Origin: Bacteroidaceae bacterium
GTDB taxonomy: Bacteria; Bacteroidota; Bacteroidia; Bacteroidales; Bacteroidaceae
Direction: 5' to 3'
DNA length: 64,000 nt
Assembly: GCA_017469925.1 (NCBI GenBank)
Contig: JAFUFK010000012.1
Coordinates: 62,001-126,000 of the forward strand
Shown here: one piece after another, positions 43,221-51,980 of the stretch
Position numbering within the stretch: the stretch's first letter is position 1
Layout: the number at the start of each line of letters is the position of its first letter
Translations under genes and position numbers: made by a program
The notes under the pieces: model-generated
What the model was told of the DNA's origin: nothing
Seen by the model: only the letters and a program-made list of their open reading frames with translations
Databases searched by the model: none

Positions 43221-44924
43221 ATGGACTGGTTGATAAATCTTTTTACGGACTCGGATAGCGTGGCACACATCGTGCTGCTGTATGCGCTGGTCATCAGTGT
43301 GGGCATTGCCTTGGGTAAGATAAAGGTGTTTGGCATATCGCTTGGCGTTACGTTCGTCTTGTTCGCGGGCATCTTGGCCGGACATCTGCACTTTACGGGC
43401 ACGACGAATATCCTGACGTACATTCAGGACTTCGGCCTGATACTGTTTGTCTATTGCATCGGCTTGCAGGTGGGCCCGGGCTTCTTTGAGAGCCTGCGCT
43501 CGTCGGGTATAAGGTTGAATATGTTGGCCGTAAGCATAATCCTGCTGAATGTGGCTTGCGCCGTCGGGCTGTTCTTCCTGAAATTCTATCAGGGAGGTCC
43601 CATTGCGGGTGAGAATGCCCACAACCTGGCCATGATGGTCGGTGTCTTGTGTGGAGCCATTACGAACACGCCCGGCCTTGGTGCTGCCAACGAGGCATGT
43701 TCGACGGTGTTCGGTGCCGATGCTCCCCCGATTGCCAACGGATATGCCTGTGCCTATCCCTTGGGTGTGGTGGGCATCATCCTGGCCACCATTGCCATCC
43801 GAATGATTTGCAACGTGAAGTTGAAGAAGGAGCAGGAGCAGATAGAACAGGAACGTGCCGAGAACCCCCATGCCAAGCCTCACAAGATGACGCTGGAGGT
43901 GAAGAACCACGCCATCGACGGGCGCACGCTGTTGCAGGTGAGCCAGTTCCTGAGTCGCGACTTCGTGGTGTCGCGCATCCTGCACGAAGGCCATGTGTCG
44001 ATTCCCAATCGCGATACCATATTGTGTTACAACGACCGCATGTATATCGTTTGTGCCGAAGACGATGCCGAAGCCATCATGGCCTTTATCGGTGAACCCG
44101 TGGAGGTGAGGTGGGAGGAGCAGGACGTGCCCTTGGTGAGCCGCGAGATATTGGTTACGCAGGCCCGCATGAATGGTAAGACGTTTGGTTCACTGCACTT
44201 CAGTTCGGTCTATGGCGTGAACGTGACTCGCATTCGCCGCAATGGCATGAACCTCTATGCCGATCGTAACCTGCACATGCAGATGGGCGACAAGATTGTG
44301 GTTGTAGGGCCGGAGGATGCCGTTGACCGTGTGGCTGCCCTGATGGGTAACTCGGTAAAGAGCCTCGACGTGCCTAACCTCTCTACCATCTTTGTCGGCA
44401 TCATGGTGGGTATCGTCTTCGGTATGATGCCTATTGCCATTCCCGGTATTCCCACGCCTGTGAAGCTGGGTCTGGCCGGTGGTCCGCTCATCGTGGCCAT
44501 CCTGGTAGGCCGCTTTGGCTATCGTGCCAAGTTGGTGGCCTACACGACGACGAGTGCCAACCTGATGCTGCGCGAGATTGGTCTTGTGCTCTTCCTTGCC
44601 AGCGTGGGCATCAAGGCAGGAGCCTCGTTCTGGGACACTGTGGTCGAGGGCGACGGCCTGACCTACGTTTGGTGTGGTTTCCTGATAACCGTCGTGCCTA
44701 TACTGATAGTGGGCACGATTGCCCGCCTGCGCTATCGGGTGAACTACTTCACGCTGATGGGCCTTATTGCAGGCTCTACCACGGACCCGCCCGCATTGGC
44801 CTATGCCACACAGACGGCAGGCAATGATGCTCCGGCCGTAGGCTATTCGACGGTATATCCCCTGAGCATGTTCCTGCGCATACTGACGGCTCAACTCATC
44901 ATTCTGTTAATGTGCGCAGCCTGA
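43221..44924 (+). CDS. AspT/YidE-YbjL family transporter
   Basis: A 567-residue membrane antiporter of the aspartate-alanine exchanger family. Two membrane blocks of about five helices each (1-190 and 380-567) carry the duplicated signature: [19 protein letters not shown] in the first and [25 protein letters not shown] in the second. Between them lie two cytoplasmic RCK-C/TrkA-C domains (about 225-370; [35 protein letters not shown]). The substrate is not predictable; dicarboxylates or amino acids are usual. The spacer before the start (43181-43217) is a TCGTAAATTG simple repeat. The next gene starts inside its 3' end. Confidence 0.88.
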   Translation: MDWLINLFTDSDSVAHIVLLYALVISVGIALGKIKVFGISLGVTFVLFAGILAGHLHFTGTTNILTYIQDFGLILFVYCIGLQVGPGFFESLRSSGIRLNMLAVSIILLNVACAVGLFFLKFYQGGPIAGENAHNLAMMVGVLCGAITNTPGLGAANEACSTVFGADAPPIANGYACAYPLGVVGIILATIAIRMICNVKLKKEQEQIEQERAENPHAKPHKMTLEVKNHAIDGRTLLQVSQFLSRDFVVSRILHEGHVSIPNRDTILCYNDRMYIVCAEDDAEAIMAFIGEPVEVRWEEQDVPLVSREILVTQARMNGKTFGSLHFSSVYGVNVTRIRRNGMNLYADRNLHMQMGDKIVVVGPEDAVDRVAALMGNSVKSLDVPNLSTIFVGIMVGIVFGMMPIAIPGIPTPVKLGLAGGPLIVAILVGRFGYRAKLVAYTTTSANLMLREIGLVLFLASVGIKAGASFWDTVVEGDGLTYVWCGFLITVVPILIVGTIARLRYRVNYFTLMGLIAGSTTDPPALAYATQTAGNDAPAVGYSTVYPLSMFLRILTAQLIILLMCAA

Positions 44925-46417
44925 TACAGACCATACTGCTGATACTGTTTTGCGTGACGGATTCCGTTGCGCAAAATAGTTATTATAGCTCGGTAGAAGG
45001 ACTGACGAAGGTGGAACTGAAGCGTGCCCTGCACGATATCATGCAGCCCAAACAGGTGCTGGACTATGGTGGAAATAGCCAGAACCGGACCTGGAAGGGC
45101 TTCTACCAGACCGACTATATGGAAGGGGGACAAGTGCGTGACCGATATAGCAACGAGAAGTATTACTTTAACGAAGAGGATACGGTGGCTTCTGTATCGG
45201 GCATGAACATCGAGCACATTTGGGCCAATAGCTGGTGGGGACACGAGAAGAACAATGCCTATAAGGACCTCTTTAACCTCTATCCGGCGGACGGGCCGGC
45301 CAATCAGCGCAAGAGCAACCACCCCATAGGCGTGGTCAGTGAGGCCTCGTATGATAATGGGGTCATCAAGGTGGGCATGTCTGCCAGTTACCGCCCCGAT
45401 TCGCTGATTACCGCATGGGAGCCTGCCGACGAATGGAAGGGCGACTTTGCGCGTACCTACTTCTACATGGCTACGTGCTATACCGACCTGAAGGACCTAT
45501 GGACCACTAACGAAGGATGGCTGACGGCAGACATGTCGGAGTGGCCCACCATGCGCCCGTGGGTGTATAACCTGATGCTTAAATGGGCCAGACAAGACCC
45601 GGTGGATAGCATCGAAATGGCACGCAACGATGTGATCTATTGCATTCAGGGCAATCGTAATCCCTTCGTTGACCTGCCCTCGCTCTCCGAATATATCTGG
45701 GGCACGATGGTGGACAGTGTATTCTATGCCGATGCTACCATTGTGGTGCCCCTTGATACCCTCGTGATTGTGCCCGATACGACAGAGACGGAAGACTTCT
45801 TCGAAGACTTTGAGAAGGGAAGTAAACCGGGCTATGCATTGGGAGAGGTCACCTGCACGGCTGCTACTTGGGCGATGTCGGATGCTTTGTTGGGCTCATT
45901 ATCCAATGACCATTTCTATGGCGAAAAGGGTGTGCGCCTTCGTAATGGATACATAGAGATGACGGACGTCTATGCCGACGGTTGCGATTCGCTCACTTTC
46001 TATGCCGGTATGTATGGTTCGAATATCGGGGCCCACCTGTCAGTATATTATTCTGCTGATGAAGGTGAGACCTGGGTGCCCATTACAGAAAACGACTCTA
46101 TCGCCGAGTGGAAACAATATGTTTATCACTTGGATGTGGAACAACCTATCCGCTTGCGCTTTGTGGGTGATGGCGGAGATGATGGAACAAAACGCATCAA
46201 CCTCGACAACATCCGCATGACGCCCTACGTAGAATCTATACTCATCGGCGATGTGAATGGCGATGGCGTGCTGACGATAGCCGACGTGACCTCGCTTGTA
46301 AACATTATCTTGGGCAAGACCACGCAGTTCGACCAGAAGGTGGCCGACGTGAATGGCGATGGCGTGATATCGATAGCCGACGTGACCATGCTCGTAAATA
46401 AGATTTTGGGAAAATGA
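44912..46417 (+). CDS. Secreted endonuclease I with C-terminal dockerin-type repeats
   Basis: A 501-residue exported nuclease. The start is a GTG at 44912, overlapping the transporter stop by 13 bp, and leads into the signal peptide ([18 protein letters not shown]). Residues about 22-255 are endonuclease I (EndA/Vibrio type): [12 protein letters not shown] contains the His metal site, and [20 protein letters not shown] is the following signature. Then comes a jelly-roll-like domain (about 300-430) and two calcium-loop repeats, [19 protein letters not shown] and [19 protein letters not shown], which form a dockerin type I module. No cohesin is in view. Likely role: digestion of DNA outside the cell. 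Confidence 0.85.
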   Translation: MRSLIQTILLILFCVTDSVAQNSYYSSVEGLTKVELKRALHDIMQPKQVLDYGGNSQNRTWKGFYQTDYMEGGQVRDRYSNEKYYFNEEDTVASVSGMNIEHIWANSWWGHEKNNAYKDLFNLYPADGPANQRKSNHPIGVVSEASYDNGVIKVGMSASYRPDSLITAWEPADEWKGDFARTYFYMATCYTDLKDLWTTNEGWLTADMSEWPTMRPWVYNLMLKWARQDPVDSIEMARNDVIYCIQGNRNPFVDLPSLSEYIWGTMVDSVFYADATIVVPLDTLVIVPDTTETEDFFEDFEKGSKPGYALGEVTCTAATWAMSDALLGSLSNDHFYGEKGVRLRNGYIEMTDVYADGCDSLTFYAGMYGSNIGAHLSVYYSADEGETWVPITENDSIAEWKQYVYHLDVEQPIRLRFVGDGGDDGTKRINLDNIRMTPYVESILIGDVNGDGVLTIADVTSLVNIILGKTTQFDQKVADVNGDGVISIADVTMLVNKILGK

Positions 46418-47160
46418 GATACTTTATACAACTGAGTTACGACGGGACGGCCTACCATGGGTGGCAGATTCAGCCCAATGGCGTGAGTGTGCAGGAGACT
46501 TTGCAACAGGCGCTGTCCACGCTCCTGCGCCAACCTATTGAGGTCGTTGGTGCCGGGCGTACGGACGCAGGAGTGCATGCCCGCATGATGGTGGCACACT
46601 TCGACAGCCCCCTAAATCCCCCCATAATGGGGGACATGGTCTATAAGCTTAACAAACTTTTGCCACGGGACATTGCCGTGCAGCGCGTGTGGCCCGTATC
46701 GGACGACATGCATGCCCGCTTCTCGGCCACCTCGCGCACGTACCAGTATTATATACATACGCGCAAGTCGCCCTTCCTGCGTCAGTATAGTTGGCTGGTC
46801 ACCTTCCCCCTCGACTTCGAGCGGATGAACGAGGCCGCCCAGGTGCTTCTGGAGTATGAAGACTTCACCAGCTTCTCGAAAGTGAATACCGATACAAAGA
46901 CGAATCTCTGCCACATCACCGAAGCGAGGTGGACTGTAGGCGAGGGGGCTGTGTTTACCATTACGGCCAATCGCTTCCTTCGCAACATGGTCCGGGCCAT
47001 AGTGGGTACACTGGTAGAAGTCGGCCGTGGCCGTATGTCGGTGGATGAGTTTCGTCAGGTCATTGAGCAGAAGAACCGTTGCTCGGCAGGCGAGAGTGTA
47101 CCCGGCCATGCCCTGTTCCTGACGGATATACAATATCCGACCCCTACCCCTATCCCCTAA
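46414..47160 (+). CDS. truA: tRNA pseudouridine synthase A
   Basis: A 248-residue pseudouridine synthase acting on tRNA positions 38-40. The catalytic Asp is D51 in [26 protein letters not shown] and [21 protein letters not shown] are conserved. After VAHFD the sequence [10 protein letters not shown] (about 65-74) is encoded by a G/C-rich palindromic repeat (46605-46635) inserted in frame, where other TruA proteins have a variable loop. The tail YPTPTPIP is also repeat-like. It overlaps the nuclease stop by 4 bp (ATGA). Confidence 0.92.
   Translation: MRYFIQLSYDGTAYHGWQIQPNGVSVQETLQQALSTLLRQPIEVVGAGRTDAGVHARMMVAHFDSPLNPPIMGDMVYKLNKLLPRDIAVQRVWPVSDDMHARFSATSRTYQYYIHTRKSPFLRQYSWLVTFPLDFERMNEAAQVLLEYEDFTSFSKVNTDTKTNLCHITEARWTVGEGAVFTITANRFLRNMVRAIVGTLVEVGRGRMSVDEFRQVIEQKNRCSAGESVPGHALFLTDIQYPTPTPIP
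46605..46635. repeat. In-frame palindromic repeat in truA
   Basis: AGCCCCCTAAATCCCCCCAT then AATGGGGGACA: inverted CCCCC/GGGGG arms. Translated as PLNPPIMGD. Confidence 0.75.
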
Positions 47161-47163
47161 ACA

Positions 47164-48090
47164 ATGATCTGGCTCCTCTTTGCATTCCTCAGTGCTGCCC
47201 TTCTGGGCTTCTACGATGTCTTCAAGAAGAAGGCGTTGCGGGGGAATGCCGTCGTGCCAGTATTGTTCCTCAATACCCTGTTCTGCTCGCTCATCTTCTT
47301 GCCCGTAGCCCTGCGGCCCGATGTGCCCTTCGGCGGATGGGCCGTACAGAAGTATATCGTCCTGAAGAGCCTGATAGTGCTCAGTTCGTGGCTCTGCGGC
47401 TACTATGGCATGAAATATCTGCCCCTGACCCTTGTCGGGCCTATCAATGCCACTCGTCCGGTGATGGTCCTGCTGGGCGCACTGCTGGTCTTTGGCGAAC
47501 GGCTGAACCTCTATCAGTGGGTGGGCGTAGTGTGTGCCATCGTCAGTTTCTACCTGCTTAGCCGTTCGGGCAAGAAGGAAGGCATCGACTTCCGCCACAA
47601 CCGTTGGATTCTGCTGACCGTGCTGGCAGCCATCTTTGGTGCTGTCAGTGGTCTGTACGACAAGTTCCTCATGGCTTCGCCCGAAGCGGGTGGGGTAGGA
47701 CTCAACCGTATGACGGTGCAGAGTTACTTCAACTTCTATCAGTGCCTGATTATGGCAATTGCATACAGACTCACCCCCAACCCCTCTCTTGTAGAGAAGG
47801 GAGAAGATAGGGGACGAACGTGCTTGCTTCCCTCCCTACAAGGGAGGGGGTGGGTCTTTTGGGTCCTCTTGGTCAGCCTCTTCCTCTCGGCGGCCGACTT
47901 TGCTTACTTCTATGCCTTGAGTCTCGACGGAGCATTGATTAGTGTGGTGAGCATGGTGCGCAGGAGCAGTGTGATAGTCAGTTTCCTCGTGGGAGCCATC
48001 GTGTTCCGCGAGAAGAACCTGCGCTCGAAGGCCATCGACCTTGCGCTGGTGCTTATTGGTATGATATTCCTTTATCTTGGTGCAAAATGA
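47164..48090 (+). CDS. EamA/DMT family transporter
   Basis: A 308-residue inner membrane protein with about ten helices of the drug/metabolite transporter type (WLLFAFLSAALLGFYDVFKK; GPINATRPVMVLLGALLVFGE; ISVVSMVRRSSVIVSFLVGAI). The substrate is unknown. In the loop before the sixth helix the protein reads LTPNPSLVEKGEDRGRT and then LPSLQGRGWV, about 30 residues encoded by an inverted pair of G/C-rich repeats (47769-47856) inserted in frame. The protein lies 3 bp after truA, and the next gene overlaps it by 4 bp. Confidence 0.85.
   Translation: MIWLLFAFLSAALLGFYDVFKKKALRGNAVVPVLFLNTLFCSLIFLPVALRPDVPFGGWAVQKYIVLKSLIVLSSWLCGYYGMKYLPLTLVGPINATRPVMVLLGALLVFGERLNLYQWVGVVCAIVSFYLLSRSGKKEGIDFRHNRWILLTVLAAIFGAVSGLYDKFLMASPEAGGVGLNRMTVQSYFNFYQCLIMAIAYRLTPNPSLVEKGEDRGRTCLLPSLQGRGWVFWVLLVSLFLSAADFAYFYALSLDGALISVVSMVRRSSVIVSFLVGAIVFREKNLRSKAIDLALVLIGMIFLYLGAK
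47769..47856. repeat. Inverted pair of G/C-rich repeats inside the EamA gene
   Basis: Left member ACTCACCCCCAACCCCTCTC then TTGTAGAGAAGGGAG (47769-47803); right member CTTCCCTCCCTACAAGGGAG then GGGGTGGGTC (47827-47856). The pair is translated in frame. Confidence 0.8.
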
Positions 48091-48728
48091 AAAAACTATT
48101 CCTCCTTCTACTAATTATCAACTGGCCATTGATGATTGTCCATGGCGAAGACATTAAGGATGTTTTCACCACAATGCCCGATTCGCTCCTGCCTCTGTTG
48201 ACGGAGAAGAATCGTCACGACATGGTGGATTTCTATCAAAACAAGATGGAGGCCAAGGTGCGCAATCGGCTGAATGATTATGTCCGGCTCGACACCCTTA
48301 CCGACAGTTATCTGCGACTCACGCTTTCGCGAGTCAGCAGTCTGGAGATGAAACTTTTGGAGACCACCGACAGTGTGTCCATCATCTGTCTGGTGCGCAC
48401 CCTGTCGGCTCCTGCCAGTGACAGTCAGGTGGAGTTCTATAACCGCGATTGGCAACGCCTCCATTGGCTCGCTCTGCCCGTGGCAAAGACACAGGAATAC
48501 TTTGCCGCCGCCCCCGACTCCGTCAGTCGCGACTTGGAACTGGCCCAACGGTCCCTTGACGACCTGCGGCTTGTAAGTGTTACGGTTGCTCCCGACCAGC
48601 CCGTCTTCACCCTGCAAGTGGCCACCGACGAACTGGAGCGCGATGCCAAAAAGCTTGCCCGCCGCTACGTCCGTGCCCTCCGCTATCGGTGGACTGGTAG
48701 CGACTTTGAAAGGTTTTCGGCTGAATGA
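48087..48728 (+). CDS. DUF3256 family exported protein
   Basis: A 213-residue exported protein of the Bacteroidales family DUF3256. The signal peptide is KLFLLLLIINWPLMIVHG (3-20). Then follows IKDVFTTMPDSLLPLLTEKNRHDMVDFYQ, typical for the family, and a mostly beta domain. It has no known function. It overlaps the EamA stop by 4 bp. The run from 43221 to here is a chain of genes with overlaps or gaps under 5 bp. Confidence 0.82.
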   Translation: MKKLFLLLLIINWPLMIVHGEDIKDVFTTMPDSLLPLLTEKNRHDMVDFYQNKMEAKVRNRLNDYVRLDTLTDSYLRLTLSRVSSLEMKLLETTDSVSIICLVRTLSAPASDSQVEFYNRDWQRLHWLALPVAKTQEYFAAAPDSVSRDLELAQRSLDDLRLVSVTVAPDQPVFTLQVATDELERDAKKLARRYVRALRYRWTGSDFERFSAE

Positions 48729-48760
48729 TTTGGATATGTCAAAGAAAAATCGTAATATTG
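48729..48760 (+). promoter_or_regulatory. Promoter of the HerA-like gene
   Basis: TTTG (48729-48732), 20 bp, TAATATTG (48753-48760), one mismatch in the -7 box. It partly overlaps the DUF3256 stop. Confidence 0.55.
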
Positions 48761-48793
48761 TAGTCGAGAAATCAACACATTAAATATTAGCGT

Positions 48794-50404
48794 ATGTACG
48801 ACCAAGAACACGGGCTGTATGTTGCCCATTGCGAGAACGGACCACTGAGTATAGTCGGTAAGATGGCCAATCGCCACGGACTGGTGGCTGGTGCCACGGG
48901 TACGGGTAAGACCGTAACCCTGCAAGTGATTGCCGAGAGTTTCTGCCAGGCGGGGGTCCCCTGCTTTATGGCCGATATGAAGGGCGACCTGTCGGGCATC
49001 AGTCAGGTGGGTAAACTGTCGGGATTCATCGAGAAGCGTCTGCCGGAGTTCTTCCCTGGCGAAGAAGAGGGTTCGACGACATTCGACACGGGTAGTTTCC
49101 AGGCTTGTCCCGTGCGCTTCTTCGACGTCTATGGTGAGCAGGGCCATCCCATGCGCGCCACCATCTCCCAGATGGGGCCGCAACTGCTCAGCCGTCTGAT
49201 GGGCCTGAACGATACACAGGACGGTGTGCTGAACATTACCTTCCGCATTGCCGACGAACAGGGCCTGTTGCTGACTGACCTGAAGGACCTGCGGGCTATG
49301 CTCGACTTCGTGTCGAAGCACGCCAAGGAATATACCACAAAGTATGGTAACATCTCCGTGGCATCGGTCGGCGCCATTCAGCGTGCCCTCTTGCAGTTGG
49401 AGAACCAGGGTGCCGACAAGTTCTTCGGCGAACCTTCGTTCGACATCTACGACCTCTTGCAGACCGAGGGCGGAAAGGGTGTCATGAACGTGCTGGCTGC
49501 CGACAAGTTGATGATGCAGCCCAAGTTGTACTCTACCTTCCTGCTCTGGTTGCTTAGCGACTTGTATTCGAAACTTCCCGAAGTGGGCGACCTGCCTCTG
49601 CCGAAGCTCATCTTCTTCTTCGACGAGGCTCACATGCTCTTCGAGGATACCTCGAAGGCCCTGACGGACAAGATTGAGCAGGTCATCCGCCTGATTCGTT
49701 CGAAGGGCGTGGGCATCTACTTCGTGACGCAGAGCCCGACCGACATCCCCGAGAACATACTGGGGCAGTTGGGAAATCGCGTACAGCATGCCCTGCGTGC
49801 CTATACGCCGAAGGACCAGCGTGCCGTACGTACGGCTGCCGACACGTTCCGTGCCAACCCCAACTTCAAGACCGACGAGGCCATCATGAACCTGGAGACG
49901 GGTGAGGCACTGGTAAGTTTCCTTGACGAGAAGGGTGCGCCCAACGTCGTAGAACGTGCCAAGATTCTGTTCCCCCTGAGCCAAATTGGTGCCGTGACCG
50001 ACGGCCAGCGCATGGACATCATCCGCCAGTCGCGTATCTATGGCAAGTACGACACGCCCGTGGATAACGAGAGCGCCTTCGAACAACTGGAGAAGATGGA
50101 ACAGGAACTGGCCGAGGCTGAGGCCCAGGAGAAGGAAGAGGCTGCTGCCGGCAAGGAAGAGAAGAAGGCTTCGAAGCAGAAGGCGGGCATCGTCTCGAAG
50201 ATTGTCAAAGCCGTTATTACTGCCATTACGGGCACTCTGGCCACGGTGGCCGGCACGATGGTGTCGGATGCCATTACGGGCAAGAAGACCAAGTCGAAGA
50301 CCTCGACCACAGGTAAGGTGGCTAAAAACGCCACGTCAGCTGCAACGAGGACAATCACTCGTGAGCTGACGCGCGATATCTTAGGTACACTTACGAAGAA
50401 GTAA
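48794..50404 (+). CDS. HerA/YjgR-type ATPase (DUF853)
   Basis: A 536-residue P-loop ATPase related to E. coli YjgR. The Walker A motif GATGTGKT is at about 33-40; the Walker B strand is LIFFFDEAH (about 274-282). The motif [30 protein letters not shown] is the signature of the HerA/DUF853 group. The C-terminal 110 residues are low-complexity: an acidic/basic coiled part ([23 protein letters not shown]) and an Ala/Thr-rich segment ([14 protein letters not shown]). The role is unknown; relatives move DNA or act in DNA repair. Confidence 0.85.
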   Translation: MYDQEHGLYVAHCENGPLSIVGKMANRHGLVAGATGTGKTVTLQVIAESFCQAGVPCFMADMKGDLSGISQVGKLSGFIEKRLPEFFPGEEEGSTTFDTGSFQACPVRFFDVYGEQGHPMRATISQMGPQLLSRLMGLNDTQDGVLNITFRIADEQGLLLTDLKDLRAMLDFVSKHAKEYTTKYGNISVASVGAIQRALLQLENQGADKFFGEPSFDIYDLLQTEGGKGVMNVLAADKLMMQPKLYSTFLLWLLSDLYSKLPEVGDLPLPKLIFFFDEAHMLFEDTSKALTDKIEQVIRLIRSKGVGIYFVTQSPTDIPENILGQLGNRVQHALRAYTPKDQRAVRTAADTFRANPNFKTDEAIMNLETGEALVSFLDEKGAPNVVERAKILFPLSQIGAVTDGQRMDIIRQSRIYGKYDTPVDNESAFEQLEKMEQELAEAEAQEKEEAAAGKEEKKASKQKAGIVSKIVKAVITAITGTLATVAGTMVSDAITGKKTKSKTSTTGKVAKNATSAATRTITRELTRDILGTLTKK

Positions 50405-50424
50405 TGCGGGGCGGCTAAGGCCGT

Positions 50425-51390
50425 TTACCGAAGTCCCCAGGTGGAGAGCACAAGGTTGCTTTCCACCTGTTTTTCTATGTCATCGGGCAGGTTGCAGAAG
50501 AAGTCGAGGCCCGTCTTGGCTTCCAAGTCCTTGATGCTGAGGGCATAGGGCGTGTAGTTGTAGGCCGTATAGCTGCTGTCGTTGTTCTTATGCTCCATCC
50601 AGAAGCCAATGGCGGCATAGCCTCCCTGCGTGAGGTCCTTACTCGACTTGCGCAGCAGGGCTACGAAGAAGTATTTGGGACAAAGCAAGCGATTGCTGCG
50701 CCCTTTGACCCAAGTATATTGCCCCTCGCCCGTAGTTCCGCCTTTCACCACGTAGAGCGTGTCGCAGAAGTAACTGGTCTTATTGATGTCGAAGTTGCAG
50801 TAGCGGTTGCGGATGAGCTTGTTCTCGATGTCCCACCATACGCCCTCGGTGTTGAAACTATAGAGCTGTGGGTGCATGTTGCTGTAGTAGAACGTCTGTT
50901 CGTTGGCAGCCTGGGAATAGACACGGTCTTCGCTGGCCACGATGTGGCCGCGAGTGTATCCGCTGCCGCTATAGTCGCTCTGGTCGGTCTGGTACTCGCT
51001 GGGTATCAGCGGGTCGGCCAACCAGGCATCGGTGCGCGTAACGGCTTTAGCTATGGTCTTGCTGTCCCACCGGAAGGCCGACCAGCGTTGGGCACGCAGC
51101 GAGCAGTCGTACTCCATGCAGTAGTTGATGCCATAAGTGGGCACGGTGTGGACGATGAAGAGGTCGTTGGCTCCACCGCGCAGTTGGGGAATCTCCAGTC
51201 GGGTAGAGACCTGATGGATGTCGGTGGTCTTACTGTTCTCGGTCACTCCGCTGAAGTAGCGAGTGGCGTTCGAGTTGGTATTGTCCGTGTTGGCAGGATT
51301 TCTGTAGGGGTCGTCGTCTTCGTTACAGGCGACAAAGGAGAGGCTCATGGCCAACAATAGGGCGGGGAACTTCAGGAAGGGGCGTCTCAT
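50425..51390 (-). CDS. DNA/RNA non-specific endonuclease, lipoprotein
   Basis: A 321-residue lipoprotein (lipobox LSFVAC, Cys 22) of the NUC family of bba-metal nucleases. The catalytic region is GYTRGHIVAS, with the general-base His in RGH, followed by QTFYYSNMHPQL and a metal-binding Asn. The canonical motif is DRGH; here Asp is replaced by Thr, as happens in some family members. It should cut DNA or RNA at the cell surface. It is convergent with the HerA-like gene. It is the second of three exported nucleases within 13 kb. Confidence 0.85.
   Translation of the reverse strand: MRRPFLKFPALLLAMSLSFVACNEDDDPYRNPANTDNTNSNATRYFSGVTENSKTTDIHQVSTRLEIPQLRGGANDLFIVHTVPTYGINYCMEYDCSLRAQRWSAFRWDSKTIAKAVTRTDAWLADPLIPSEYQTDQSDYSGSGYTRGHIVASEDRVYSQAANEQTFYYSNMHPQLYSFNTEGVWWDIENKLIRNRYCNFDINKTSYFCDTLYVVKGGTTGEGQYTWVKGRSNRLLCPKYFFVALLRKSSKDLTQGGYAAIGFWMEHKNNDSSYTAYNYTPYALSIKDLEAKTGLDFFCNLPDDIEKQVESNLVLSTWGLR
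50438..50474 (+). terminator. Terminator of the HerA-like gene, inside the convergent nuclease gene
   Basis: CAGGTGGA (50438-50445), loop of 16 bases, TCCACCTG (50462-50469), then TTTTT. It lies within the last codons of the opposite-strand nuclease. Confidence 0.65.
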
Positions 51391-51407
51391 GGGAACAGGT
51401 ATTTTGG

Positions 51408-51464
51408 GGTAAAAGAAAAGAGGTGAAGACTTCGGGATTCGGCATCCTGTCGGTCTGCACCTCT
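51408..51464 (-). terminator. Probable terminator of rpmE2
   Basis: On the minus strand AGAGGTG (51458-51464) and CACCTCT (51419-51425) enclose a 32-base loop that can itself pair in part; TTTTC TTTT follows. Confidence 0.5.
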
Positions 51465-51515
51465 CTGTTGGTTTAGTTGCTATCGCCTTGGAGCAGGTGT
51501 AATCTAATCGTTGAA

Positions 51516-51767
51516 TTACTTGCGGCTGCGGGCGTAGCGGCTCATGAACTTGTCCACGCGACCTGCGGTATCGACGAGCTTCGACTTACCCGTGTAGAAG
51601 GGGTGCGAAGTGTTAGAGATTTCCAACTTAACGAGGGGATAGGTCTCGCCTTCGAACTCGATGGTCTCGTTAGACTTGCAAGTGGAGCGGCTGAGGAACA
51701 TATCGCCATTGCTCATGTCCTTGAACACGACGGGGCGATAGTTCGTGGGATGAATGTCCTTCTTCAT
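51516..51767 (-). CDS. rpmE2: 50S ribosomal protein L31 type B
   Basis: An 83-residue type B L31: [24 protein letters not shown], then the [25 protein letters not shown] signature. It lacks the zinc-binding CxxC of the type A protein, so it would serve under zinc limitation or as the only L31. It is preceded by a perfect promoter and a leader of about 75 nt, long enough for a regulatory element. Confidence 0.96.
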   Translation of the reverse strand: MKKDIHPTNYRPVVFKDMSNGDMFLSRSTCKSNETIEFEGETYPLVKLEISNTSHPFYTGKSKLVDTAGRVDKFMSRYARSRK

Positions 51768-51850
51768 TTCTTTATCTTTTTATTTGTTCTTAAACGTTTA
51801 AGGTCGAATAGAGTTGGTAACACAGCCACTCATGGCTCACTATTCGGACT

Positions 51851-51882
51851 GCAAAGGTAGTGCAAATCGGTCGAATAACCAA
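51851..51882 (-). promoter_or_regulatory. Promoter of rpmE2
   Basis: Minus strand TTTG (51879-51882), 20 bp, TACCTTTG (51851-51858): perfect match. Confidence 0.85.
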
Positions 51883-51922
51883 ATAAATTTGCGTGTTTTT
51901 GAGCGAAAGTACCTAAAATCGG

Positions 51923-51957
51923 AAAAATCCCTGCAACACCATGGGCGTTGCAGGGAT
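51923..51957 (-). terminator. Terminator of the receptor/OB-lipoprotein operon
   Basis: Minus strand ATCCCTGCAAC (51947-51957), 9-base loop, GTTGCAGGGAT (51927-51937), then TTTTT. Confidence 0.85.
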
Positions 51958-51980
51958 ATGATTGATGGTTCGGAATAGGG

